A stretch of DNA of 6,657 nt from Dehalococcoidia bacterium (GTDB taxonomy: Bacteria; Chloroflexota; Dehalococcoidia; Dehalococcoidales; W498): positions 1-6,657 of the forward strand of contig JAUWEU010000042.1 of the NCBI GenBank assembly GCA_030608125.1, read 5' to 3'. Of the stretch, positions 1-6,177 are shown piece by piece (positions within the stretch are counted from its first letter, which is position 1; each line of letters starts with the position of its first letter). Made by a program: the position numbers and the translations under genes. Below the pieces are notes generated by a model that saw nothing but the letters and a program-made list of their open reading frames with translations, did not search any database and was not told the origin of the DNA.

Positions 1-788
1 TCATCAAGGTAGATACGCTGGCGGGCAAAGAGCAAATCCCAGTCTACCTGATGCCCATCAAAATCAGGCCCATCTACGCAGGCAAATTTAGTTGCGCCGC
101 CAACAGATACCCGACAACAACCACACATTCCGGTGCCATCAACCATTATCGGATTGAGACTAACAATGGTTTTAACCCCAAAGGGCTGTGTGGTTTTGGC
201 ACAAAATTTCATCATAATGCTTGGACCAATAGCGATAACACGGTCAACCTTCTCATCACTTTCAAGTAGCTCCTTCAATGGCTCGGTTACCAGCCCTTTA
301 CGAGCATAAGAGCCGTCATCGGTAGTAACTATTAGCTGGTCACTTACGCTACGTAGTTCGTCTTCCCAGAAGAGCAACCCCTTATTCCGAGCTCCCATAA
401 TAGAAATAACCCGACTCCCGGCTTTTCTCATAGCCCGAGCAATAGGCATTATGGTAGCTACAGCAAAGCCTCCGGCCACACAGACGACCGTTCCAAATTT
501 ATCAATATGGGTAGGTAAACCTAGCGGTCCAATAAAATCAGTAATGAAATCGCCAGTCTGGAGCAGACCTAATTTATGCGTTGTGGTTCCCACTTCCATA
601 AAGACGATGGTAACACTACCCTCTTTCTCGTTCCAATCGGCAATGGTCAGTGGAATGCGCTCACCTATTTCATCAATCCTGATGACGACAAACTGTCCTG
701 GCTGAGCCTTCTTAGCTACAGCCGGTGCCGCAACCTTGAAAAGATGAATATTAGGTACCAGGTCTTGTTTCAACAATATGTTATACAC
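1..788 (-). CDS. NfnA/SudB-like ferredoxin-NADP+ reductase (sulfide dehydrogenase) small subunit, 3'-truncated by window
   Basis: The reading frame is open from a GTG at 788 to the window edge, giving 262 complete codons. The family is usually about 280 residues, so only a short C-terminal tail is missing. The fold is ferredoxin-NADP reductase-like: an N-terminal FAD-binding barrel with RIPLTIAD (residues 44-51), GPLG (87-90), a nucleotide-binding half, and a C-terminal [2Fe-2S] site. That site is DGTGMCGCC plus CVDGP; D217, C222, C225 and C237 match the Asp/three-Cys ligand pattern I recall for characterised NfnA. The closing DFDGHQVDWD motif is also typical. In NfnAB this subunit carries an FAD and passes electrons between NAD(H) and the large subunit in the cytoplasm. 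An in-frame stop lies two codons upstream of the GTG, and GGGAG sits 9 nt before it, fixing the start. The gene follows the large flavoprotein gene by 74 bp in the same direction, so the two are probably co-transcribed subunits. The usual glycine-rich nucleotide loop reads AGGFAVA, an odd variant. Family assignment is firm; physiological substrate is not. Confidence 0.9.
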   Translation of the reverse strand, partial: MYNILLKQDLVPNIHLFKVAAPAVAKKAQPGQFVVIRIDEIGERIPLTIADWNEKEGSVTIVFMEVGTTTHKLGLLQTGDFITDFIGPLGLPTHIDKFGTVVCVAGGFAVATIMPIARAMRKAGSRVISIMGARNKGLLFWEDELRSVSDQLIVTTDDGSYARKGLVTEPLKELLESDEKVDRVIAIGPSIMMKFCAKTTQPFGVKTIVSLNPIMVDGTGMCGCCRVSVGGATKFACVDGPDFDGHQVDWDLLFARQRIYLD

Positions 789-797
789 TATTTCTTA

Positions 798-802
798 CTC
801 CC
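798..802 (-). promoter_or_regulatory. Ribosome binding site deciding the GTG start of the NfnA-like gene
   Basis: The minus strand reads GGGAG, 9 nt upstream of the GTG at 788-786. There is no ATG at the expected N-terminus, so this Shine-Dalgarno element and the nearby in-frame TAA support the GTG start. Confidence 0.6.
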
Positions 803-862
803 AAAGATTTTAACTTCAGTTGATAGCAACAGCACACAGCCTTAAGCTATTCTTTGTTAGTA

Positions 863-3160
863 TCAGACAAAAACTCCCGCCTTCTTCTGATCAATATCAA
901 ATTTTAACTGTTCCTCTGGTGGAGAGGGTGATGGCGAAATTTCAAACCTCAGGTCGCACTGAAGACACCGCTTTGCCTCACTGATAGCTTCGGTTTCATC
1001 AAAACCAAGTTCTATCATGGCAAAGTTGCCACGCCTCTGCTCCACGGTTAGGCAGGGCATTGGTAGCTCCCGTCTATCGGCAAACCCCTCTTCACGCCCC
1101 AAATTGGGGTTGGGCTCCTCAATATCAACCAATGCCTCATCTATATCACCACTACCGCCAAGGTATCTATCAATAGAAACGGCAGCCTTGCGACCAGCAT
1201 CAATTGCCTCAATAACAGAGGTAGTTCCGGTAACTGCATCACCAGCGGCAAAAACACCCTCTCTACCAGTAGCCAGCGTAACTGGATCAACCTCTACAAA
1301 GCGCCGCCTAGCGATTTTAATACCATCAACGCCGTCAATGAGTCCAAGTTCAGGCACCTGACCCACGGCAAAGATGACAGTATCTGCTGGCAAGATATGC
1401 TCCGAGCCAGGAATAGAGTCAACATGAAGCCTGCCCGCACTATCAAACTCAAAAGACCTCACATCACGGCATTCAATACCAGTGACATGCCCATTATCAC
1501 CCACAATTCTGCAAAAGGTATACGAGGCGTGGATAGTAATGCCCTCTGCCTCTCCCCCCTCAATCTCGTCGGGCTTAGCTAACATCCCATCTCTACACTC
1601 AAGACAAGCTATATGGACATCAGTGGCACCTAAACGCAGGGCGGTACGGGCACAATCAAAGGCGACGTTACCACCACCCAGCACTACCACCACCTTCCCT
1701 ACCTTGACCTCTTTGCCTAGACTTACGTCCCTTAGGAAAGATGTATTGACTAATACCCCGTCAAGGTCAGCTCCGGGCAGGGGTAAACTTATGCCCTGGT
1801 GAGCACCAACGGTTACCAAGATGGCATCATACCCCTCCTTCAGAAGTGCATCCAACGACTCAACTTTGGTATTTGTCCTAATGTCAACACCAATGCTCTT
1901 TATCTCCTCTATCTCTTCATCAAGAATCTCTGCAGGTAGACGGTACCTGGGAATACCGACTCGCATCATACCTCCAGCTACAGGAAAGGCTTCAAAAACG
2001 GTTACACTATTACCAAGTTTGGTCAGGTAATAGGCAGCAGTCAGTCCGGCTGGACCTGAGCCGACAATGGCTACTCGCTTACCAGTGGCAGGAGCGAACT
2101 TAGACCTCTGCTTCCATAACCCGGTGTCACGCTCAGCAGCAAAGCGTTTCAATACCCTTATGGCTATGGTTTCATTGAGTTCACAATGTCGGCACTTATC
2201 CTCACAGAAATGTAAGCAGACATAGCCAAGCGTGGCTGGAAACGGCACTTTTTCTCGAATCACAGCTATTGCCTCGGCAAACTTTCCTTCCTTTATTAAA
2301 CGGACGTACCGTGGGACATCTATGCCAGCGGGACAGGCATCACGGCACGGAACTAATTTGGCTTCACGTTCCTCAAACTTGATGCCCCTGTCCGTTATAG
2401 CGCCAGTAGGACACACCTCAGCACATGCACCACAAAACTTACACTCTGATTCCTTAAGGGTAGGCGCCTTGGAACCAACAATGACTTTACCGTCTTGATA
2501 GACGAAGCCAAGGGCATCAATGTCACGTACGTCTTTGCACACCCGGACACAACGAGTACAACCGATGCAAAGATTGTAGTCTCGGTCAAATAGAGGAGTT
2601 TCCTTATCCTGAGGTATTTCTTTAGCTGCATAGGGAAGTATTATCTCCTCTATGCCTATATAGTCGACTACCTTTTGTAATTCGCAATGCTCATTCTTGG
2701 GACAGAGCAAGCAACGCTCGGTTATCTTCACATTGCGTAAACATATGTCGTAGGGCGAGCATCGCTCCTTACGTACACAGGTAAGACACATATTGGGGTG
2801 TTCAAAAAGAATAAGCTTCAGGTTCTCATATTGTTTCTCCTGTACCTGGGGCGTGTCAGTATAAACCACCATACCCTCGGCAACCTCAGTGGTGCAAGCA
2901 GTAGGCAGACCATCCATACCCTCAATCTCTACCACACATAGCTGACAACCCTTAAACTCCTCTAATGAGTTATCGTTTTTAATTAGCTCAGTGCCACGGT
3001 AGATGAATTCATTGGGTTCCACCTCTCTTGATGATGGTAAATCAGGGTGAGAACATAGGGCAGGAATATAAATACCAGCACTCTGTGCTGCCTGCAGTAC
3101 ACTAGTGCCCTTCTCCACCCTGACATCAGCGCCGTCAATGATTAAATTAATATTATCCAT
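863..3160 (-). CDS. NuoG/HydA-type Fe-S domain fused to NfnB/GltD-like FAD-NAD(P)H oxidoreductase
   Basis: A 765-residue multi-centre redox protein, far longer than a normal NfnB or GltD (about 460-480). Domains in order, numbered from the ATG at 3160: [2Fe-2S] domain (about 1-95) with C36, C72, C75, C89; a NuoG-like His/Cys region with H121, C125, C128, C134 and then C140, C150, C153, C159; a 2[4Fe-4S] ferredoxin domain with C198/C201/C204/C208 and C240/C243/C246/C250; a GltD-like cluster region with C272, C276, C315, C319, C323; FAD loop GSGPAG (367-372); NAD(P) loop GGGNVA (495-500); a second FAD motif FAAGDAV (637-643); and a C-terminal CLQC (732-735). It most likely moves electrons between NAD(P)H and ferredoxin or a partner enzyme in the cytoplasm; no membrane segment or signal peptide is seen. 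The next gene is its NfnA-like partner. A GTG three codons further upstream directly follows a stop and lies inside the AGGTG ribosome site, so I prefer the ATG. The architecture is clear; the true substrate is inferred. Confidence 0.9.
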   Translation of the reverse strand: MDNINLIIDGADVRVEKGTSVLQAAQSAGIYIPALCSHPDLPSSREVEPNEFIYRGTELIKNDNSLEEFKGCQLCVVEIEGMDGLPTACTTEVAEGMVVYTDTPQVQEKQYENLKLILFEHPNMCLTCVRKERCSPYDICLRNVKITERCLLCPKNEHCELQKVVDYIGIEEIILPYAAKEIPQDKETPLFDRDYNLCIGCTRCVRVCKDVRDIDALGFVYQDGKVIVGSKAPTLKESECKFCGACAEVCPTGAITDRGIKFEEREAKLVPCRDACPAGIDVPRYVRLIKEGKFAEAIAVIREKVPFPATLGYVCLHFCEDKCRHCELNETIAIRVLKRFAAERDTGLWKQRSKFAPATGKRVAIVGSGPAGLTAAYYLTKLGNSVTVFEAFPVAGGMMRVGIPRYRLPAEILDEEIEEIKSIGVDIRTNTKVESLDALLKEGYDAILVTVGAHQGISLPLPGADLDGVLVNTSFLRDVSLGKEVKVGKVVVVLGGGNVAFDCARTALRLGATDVHIACLECRDGMLAKPDEIEGGEAEGITIHASYTFCRIVGDNGHVTGIECRDVRSFEFDSAGRLHVDSIPGSEHILPADTVIFAVGQVPELGLIDGVDGIKIARRRFVEVDPVTLATGREGVFAAGDAVTGTTSVIEAIDAGRKAAVSIDRYLGGSGDIDEALVDIEEPNPNLGREEGFADRRELPMPCLTVEQRRGNFAMIELGFDETEAISEAKRCLQCDLRFEISPSPSPPEEQLKFDIDQKKAGVFV

Positions 3161-3166
3161 CAGATA

Positions 3167-3171
3167 CACCT
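3167..3171 (-). promoter_or_regulatory. Ribosome binding site of the Fe-S flavoprotein gene
   Basis: AGGTG on the minus strand is 6 nt upstream of the ATG at 3160-3158. The alternative GTG start at 3169-3167 would overlap this element and is immediately preceded by an in-frame TAG, so the ATG start is favoured. Confidence 0.6.
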
Positions 3172-3215
3172 AAAAGTAGAATTCAGTCGCCGAACTATAA
3201 TTTACCACTAAGCGA

Positions 3216-3245
3216 AGTATAATTCAAGTCTTTGGTTGTTGCCTA
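3216..3245 (-). promoter_or_regulatory. Weak candidate promoter for the Fe-S flavoprotein operon
   Basis: On the minus strand TAGGCA (3245-3240, four of six matches to TTGACA) is followed after 18 nt by TATACT (3221-3216, five of six matches to TATAAT). The predicted start site would give a leader of roughly 50 nt. AT-rich intergenic DNA easily produces such matches, and the -35 is poor, so this is only a candidate. Confidence 0.3.
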
Positions 3246-3267
3246 ATTGCCGTTAAGGGTATAAGAT
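3239..3267 (+). promoter_or_regulatory. Weak candidate promoter for the DUF370-gmk operon
   Basis: TTGCCT (3239-3244) and TAAGAT (3262-3267) are separated by 17 nt; each matches four of six consensus positions. TTGTTG (3236-3241) with TATAAG (3260-3265) is an alternative with 18-nt spacing. Its -35 would overlap the -35 proposed for the opposite strand. The leader to the DUF370 start would be about 130 nt. Confidence 0.28.
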
Positions 3268-3309
3268 AATAGGCATTGGAAATAACATATGAAGGGGGTG
3301 ATAGGCATT
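3240..3309. repeat. Three TAGGCA-type repeats in the divergent intergenic region
   Basis: The 9-mer ATAGGCATT occurs twice in direct orientation (3269-3277 and 3301-3309, 32 bp apart). The inverted hexamer TGCCTA lies at 3240-3245, 30 bp before the first copy. Spacing near three helical turns would put the copies on one face of the DNA. They overlap the candidate promoter elements for both flanking operons, which would fit an operator, but no regulator is identified. Confidence 0.35.
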
Positions 3310-3392
3310 ACTAAAATAGAATTGGCAAGGCGTGATTAAACCAATCGGATGGGCAGATAATTTCCAGATTTGGCAATGAAAAGTAATCTTCC

Positions 3393-3398
3393 GAGGTG
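3393..3398 (+). promoter_or_regulatory. Ribosome binding site deciding the DUF370 start
   Basis: GAGGTG is 6 nt before the ATG at 3405. Its last three bases form an in-frame GTG that is otherwise a possible start three codons earlier. The resulting N-terminus, [11 protein letters not shown], matches the usual start of the family. Confidence 0.7.
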
Positions 3399-3404
3399 AT
3401 AATA

Positions 3405-3698
3405 ATGGTCATTGAATTGGTTCACATCGGATTTGGTAGTGTGTTAGCCATGAATAAGGTTATCGCCATAGCTTCGCCAAACTCAGCACCTATCAAACGC
3501 ATTATCCAAGAAGGGAGAAACAAGGGACTACTAATTGATATGACCAGTGGCCGAAGAACGAAGGCTGTTATCTTTACCGATAGCGGTCATGTTGTCTTGG
3601 CTGCCCTTACCCCAGAAACTATTGCTGGCAGGTTGCAGGCAAGTCGAGAAAGTTCGGTGCTAATGCCAGAGCAAGACGATGAAAAAGGCGAGCCATAA
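3405..3698 (+). CDS. DUF370 / RemA-like small regulatory protein
   Basis: A 97-residue protein with the full DUF370 signature: HIGFG (7-11), SPNSAPIKR (24-32), GRRTKAVI (49-56), [10 protein letters not shown] (59-68) and PETIAGR (70-76), followed by an acidic, poorly conserved tail. The family includes Bacillus RemA, a DNA-binding activator of biofilm matrix genes. In most other phyla its role is unknown, so a matrix function here would be guesswork. The ATG at 3405 is chosen because GAGGTG (3393-3398) sits 6 nt upstream; a GTG at 3396 in the same frame lies within that ribosome site. The gene overlaps the start of gmk by 20 bp, a linkage I recall from many Firmicutes and other anaerobes, which suggests one transcript. 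Family certain, function uncertain. Confidence 0.93.
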   Translation: MVIELVHIGFGSVLAMNKVIAIASPNSAPIKRIIQEGRNKGLLIDMTSGRRTKAVIFTDSGHVVLAALTPETIAGRLQASRESSVLMPEQDDEKGEP

Positions 3699-4314
3699 AA
3701 ACCAAGCCCCGCTCAACTTGCCGACAAAGTCTTTACTCATAGTCCTCTCCGGTCCCTCAGGGGCAGGTAAGGATGCCGTTTTAACCAGGATTAAAGAATT
3801 AGGCTATCCCCTTGAATATATTACCACCGTAACCACACGGCGTCAGCGAGCTAAGGAAAGAAATAATGTAGACTATCATTTCGTCTCAATGGAAAGGTTC
3901 CAGGAGATGATTGAGCATAAGGAGTTATTAGAATGGGCAAATGTCTATGGCAGTTGGTATGGGGTGCCTAAGCAACCAGTCAAACAAGCGCTGGATAAAG
4001 GGCAAGATGTAATAGTAAAAGTTGACATCCAGGGAGCAGCTACTATCAAAAAAATCCTGCCACAAGCGGTGTTTATCTTCCTGATGCCGCCATCAATGGA
4101 AGAACTTACCACCAGGCTCAAGCAGCGCCACACTGAATCACCCTTCAAATTAGCCTTACGCTTAAAAACTGCCGAAGCAGAAATAAAGCAACTACCCCTG
4201 TTTGACTATGTAGTGTTGAATAAGCAGGATGACATTGACTCGGCAGTTTCACATATTGCGGCTATTATCACTGCCGAAAAGTGCCGAGTAACTCCCAAGG
4301 AGGTTGCCCTATAA
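3679..4314 (+). CDS. gmk: Guanylate kinase
   Basis: Guanylate kinase phosphorylates GMP (and dGMP) to GDP using ATP in the cytoplasm, an essential step in purine nucleotide supply. The protein has 211 residues, a normal length. It shows the P-loop GPSGAGKD (25-32), the TTR segment (52-54), the VDYHFVS GMP-binding motif (64-70), [15 protein letters not shown] (83-97), VDIQGA (115-120), the lid-region [10 protein letters not shown] (134-143) with KQRHTES (148-154), and FDYVVLN near the C-terminus. The stretch after TTR reads RQRAKERNN where many family members have a Pro-Arg-x-Gly-Glu pattern; this may be a tolerated lid/GMP-loop variation. The start overlaps the DUF370 gene by 20 bp and has no good ribosome site, pointing to translational coupling. 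The gene ends 5 bp from the convergent pit gene. Confidence 0.97.
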   Translation: MKKASHKNQAPLNLPTKSLLIVLSGPSGAGKDAVLTRIKELGYPLEYITTVTTRRQRAKERNNVDYHFVSMERFQEMIEHKELLEWANVYGSWYGVPKQPVKQALDKGQDVIVKVDIQGAATIKKILPQAVFIFLMPPSMEELTTRLKQRHTESPFKLALRLKTAEAEIKQLPLFDYVVLNKQDDIDSAVSHIAAIITAEKCRVTPKEVAL

Positions 4315-4319
4315 GCTGA

Positions 4320-5321
4320 CTAGAATACCATTCCTAGTAACCAGGCAAACAAGTAACCCAATATACCACAGATAGGAAAGGTTAATATCCAGGCAGTGAC
4401 AATATTACCAGCTACCCCCCAGCGCACTGCTGAAAGCCGTCTGGTAGCACCCACGCCCATAATAGACGAACTTACGCAATGGGTGGTGCTCACCGGGATA
4501 CCCAGATATGAAGCTAGCTCTATAACTGTAGCCGCTGAGGCTTGAGTGGCAAAGCCATGAACCGGCTGAAGGCTAGTAATCCTTAACCCCAGTGTTCTAA
4601 TGACCCGCCAGCCGCCGATAGCTGTTCCTGAGCTAATGGCTAGGGCTGATATAATTATTATCCACCACGGGATTTTGTCCCACAGCCCAGTCTCCCCAGT
4701 ATAGATTACCAGTGCCATAGTGATGACACCTATAGGCATCTGACCATCATTCTTGCCGTGGCTGTAAGCTAGAAAAGCGGTAGTAAGCCATTGCAAACGG
4801 CTAAAAATAACCCGCATCTTTGTTGGGACGCTTCGCCGGAATACCCAAAATAGAATAATCAATAGCACAAAGCCACCAACAAAACCCAAAACTGGAGCCG
4901 TAACCACGGCTGACAGAACCCGTTGCAAGACATTCCATTGTATCGCCTCACTGCCCACTGCTGCTACTCCGGCTGCCGCCAGCCCAGCAATAAAGCCATG
5001 GGTTATACTTACCGGCAGACCATAGTAGGTAGCTATAGTACCCCAGACAATAACTGAAGCTAAGCCAGCAATCACCGTTAGATATGTTATTGCTTCCTCG
5101 ACCAGAATCCCCTTGCCAATAGTCCTGGCAACAGCCAAGCCAGTGGCAGCACCTATCATATTAGCGATGACAGCTATTATAAGAGCATTTCGAGGGGAAA
5201 GAGCACGAGATCCAACCGAGGTAGCGATGGCATTGGCGGCGTCATTAAAACCATTAACAATACCAAAGCCAATAGCCAGGGCAACAATAAGGAGAAAGAG
5301 GGGAAAAGAGGGGTCAGCCAT
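4320..5321 (-). CDS. pit: PiT-family inorganic phosphate transporter
   Basis: A 333-residue integral membrane protein of the PiT family (PF01384), which moves inorganic phosphate, usually with a cation or as a metal-phosphate complex. Both halves of the inverted duplication are visible: GFNDAANAIATSV (24-36) with GLPVSITH (101-108), and SHGKNDGQ (187-194) with GIPVSTTH (274-281). The following GVGATRRLSAVRWGVAGNI segment (289-307) is highly typical. About eight to ten hydrophobic helices span the chain. The first-half motif has SITH where STTH is commoner. The ATG overlaps the end of the DUF47 gene by 8 bp, with no clear ribosome site of its own, so translation is probably coupled. DUF47 next to PiT is a well-known pairing, which makes the phosphate role solid; affinity and ion coupling cannot be read from sequence. 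Confidence 0.95.
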   Translation of the reverse strand: MADPSFPLFLLIVALAIGFGIVNGFNDAANAIATSVGSRALSPRNALIIAVIANMIGAATGLAVARTIGKGILVEEAITYLTVIAGLASVIVWGTIATYYGLPVSITHGFIAGLAAAGVAAVGSEAIQWNVLQRVLSAVVTAPVLGFVGGFVLLIILFWVFRRSVPTKMRVIFSRLQWLTTAFLAYSHGKNDGQMPIGVITMALVIYTGETGLWDKIPWWIIIISALAISSGTAIGGWRVIRTLGLRITSLQPVHGFATQASAATVIELASYLGIPVSTTHCVSSSIMGVGATRRLSAVRWGVAGNIVTAWILTFPICGILGYLFAWLLGMVF

Positions 5322-5943
5322 GCTTGAGGGCTACCCCTTCAAGGACATTAGCCACATCCTCACACCTGTCGGTTGCCTCCTCCATATGCTCGTAAATCTG
5401 ACGCCACTTGATAACATAAGCAAAATCTGTAGAATCATCAAAAAGCTCAGCCATTGCTGAGCGGAATACCCTATCAGCCATATTCTCCAACCGGTTAATC
5501 TCTACACATCGTGGCAGAATTTGTTTTAACTCGCCATGATGCCGCAACTGGGGCATGGCTCGTTCTACCTCAGCCGCCGCCTGCACTATAATATCAGCAA
5601 GCTCCTTAGCCCTCTGGCTAGGAGAATCCACCTTGTAGAGAAGCATAGCATCAGCCGCTGCGTGAATAAAGTCGGTTACATCATCCAGGACATGAGCCAG
5701 TAGGGCTATATCCTCCCTATCAAAGGGGGTGACAAAGGTGCGATGCAACTGTGCCATAATCTGATGGGTGATAGTGTCCCCTTCGTGCTCCAGCCTTGTT
5801 ATTTCACCCACTTTTCCCTCAACATTCTCCCAGGCATCAACCAGCTCTTTTAACTTGCGAGCCGCCTTTACCATATTCTGGGTACCCTGTTCAAAAAGGT
5901 CGAAGAACTTCTCCTCACGAGGGATAAAGGGAAACTTGAACAC
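5314..5943 (-). CDS. DUF47 / PhoU-like accessory protein of the PiT transporter
   Basis: A 209-residue, all-helical cytoplasmic protein of the DUF47 family (PhoU_div, PF01865). Characteristic features are the LEHEGD segment (51-56), TPFDREDI (72-79), LDDVTD (86-91), INRLENMAD (149-157) and the closing EEATDRCEDVANVLEG (188-203). The repeated acidic motifs resemble the metal-binding sites of PhoU. The family is almost always found beside PiT transporters and is thought to control their activity. It is first in the operon and overlaps pit by 8 bp. The start is GTG, supported by AGGAGG 7 nt upstream; there is no ATG at the expected N-terminal MFKFPFIPRE position. Confidence 0.94.
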   Translation of the reverse strand: MFKFPFIPREEKFFDLFEQGTQNMVKAARKLKELVDAWENVEGKVGEITRLEHEGDTITHQIMAQLHRTFVTPFDREDIALLAHVLDDVTDFIHAAADAMLLYKVDSPSQRAKELADIIVQAAAEVERAMPQLRHHGELKQILPRCVEINRLENMADRVFRSAMAELFDDSTDFAYVIKWRQIYEHMEEATDRCEDVANVLEGVALKHG

Positions 5944-5950
5944 AGCTAAT

Positions 5951-5956
5951 CCTCCT
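5951..5956 (-). promoter_or_regulatory. Strong ribosome binding site for the DUF47 gene
   Basis: AGGAGG on the minus strand, about 7 nt upstream of the GTG at 5943-5941. This perfect Shine-Dalgarno core settles the non-ATG start. Confidence 0.75.
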
Positions 5957-6038
5957 CTCCAACAAAAGGCGTATTAGTAACCAAGAGATAGAACTTAGGA
6001 AATGAGACAGAGAAGATTTACCATCTACTTCCGCAGTG

Positions 6039-6067
6039 AGTTTAGATGAGAGTGATATAATTGTCAA
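6039..6067 (-). promoter_or_regulatory. Predicted sigma-70 type promoter for the DUF47-pit operon
   Basis: On the minus strand a perfect TTGACA -35 (6067-6062) is followed by a 17-nt spacer and TAAACT (6044-6039), four of six matches to TATAAT. The AT-rich spacer is favourable. Transcription would start near 6032, leaving a leader of about 90 nt. No better candidate lies between here and the gene. Confidence 0.6.
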
Positions 6068-6076
6068 GCCAACTAA

Positions 6077-6091
6077 GATTGATAAACAATC
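6077..6091. promoter_or_regulatory. Imperfect palindrome between two divergent promoters, possible operator
   Basis: GATTGATAAACAATC has 5-bp perfect arms (GATTG/CAATC) around a 5-bp centre. It lies almost midway between the two outward-facing TTGACA boxes (6062-6067 and 6105-6110). A protein bound here could affect both the phosphate operon and the permease gene. A 5-bp arm palindrome can occur by chance. Confidence 0.35.
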
Positions 6092-6104
6092 CTCCCGTCA
6101 GCAA

Positions 6105-6133
6105 TTGACAACCAGCAGCCAGGTGCGTAGAAT
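6105..6133 (+). promoter_or_regulatory. Near-consensus sigma-70 type promoter for the APC permease gene
   Basis: TTGACA (6105-6110, perfect) and TAGAAT (6128-6133, five of six) are separated by exactly 17 nt. Transcription would begin near 6140, giving a leader of about 38 nt before the ATG at 6178. It is the best promoter match in the window. Confidence 0.65.
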
Positions 6134-6177
6134 TCCCCCGACTGAATAAAATGGTTAAAACCAAGCAACTGTGAAAT

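Noticed and set aside
451..845. Two overlapping plus-strand open frames of 84 and 89 codons
   Set aside because: They lie opposite the clearly recognisable NfnA-like gene on the minus strand and resemble no family; they are antisense shadows.
823..850. Inverted repeat ATAGC/GCTAT between the two redox genes
   Set aside because: Only 5-bp arms with an 18-nt loop and no following T-run; too weak to call a terminator or processing site.
1017..2498. Several plus-strand open frames of 61-114 codons
   Set aside because: All are antisense to the Fe-S flavoprotein gene, whose cysteine motifs and dinucleotide loops are unmistakable. Their low-complexity Ser/Pro/Thr content is typical of shadows.
2395..2631. 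78-codon minus-strand frame inside the flavoprotein gene
   Set aside because: It is a shifted frame within the ferredoxin-domain coding region and shows no motif of its own.
3161..3169. Three-codon N-terminal extension (GTG start) of the flavoprotein
   Set aside because: The GTG directly follows an in-frame stop and overlaps the ribosome binding site that serves the ATG at 3160.
3332..3379. 15-codon frame starting with GTG in the DUF370 leader
   Set aside because: No ribosome site at a good distance and no recognisable sequence; expected by chance in AT-rich DNA.
4293..4308. Short CTCC/GGAG hairpin near the end of gmk
   Set aside because: Stem of about four pairs, within coding sequence and without a T-run, so it does not qualify as a terminator.
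5314..5943. Possible true PhoU regulator of a Pst system
   Set aside because: Size and motifs fit DUF47, it overlaps a PiT gene, and no pst genes are present, so the PiT-accessory call is better.
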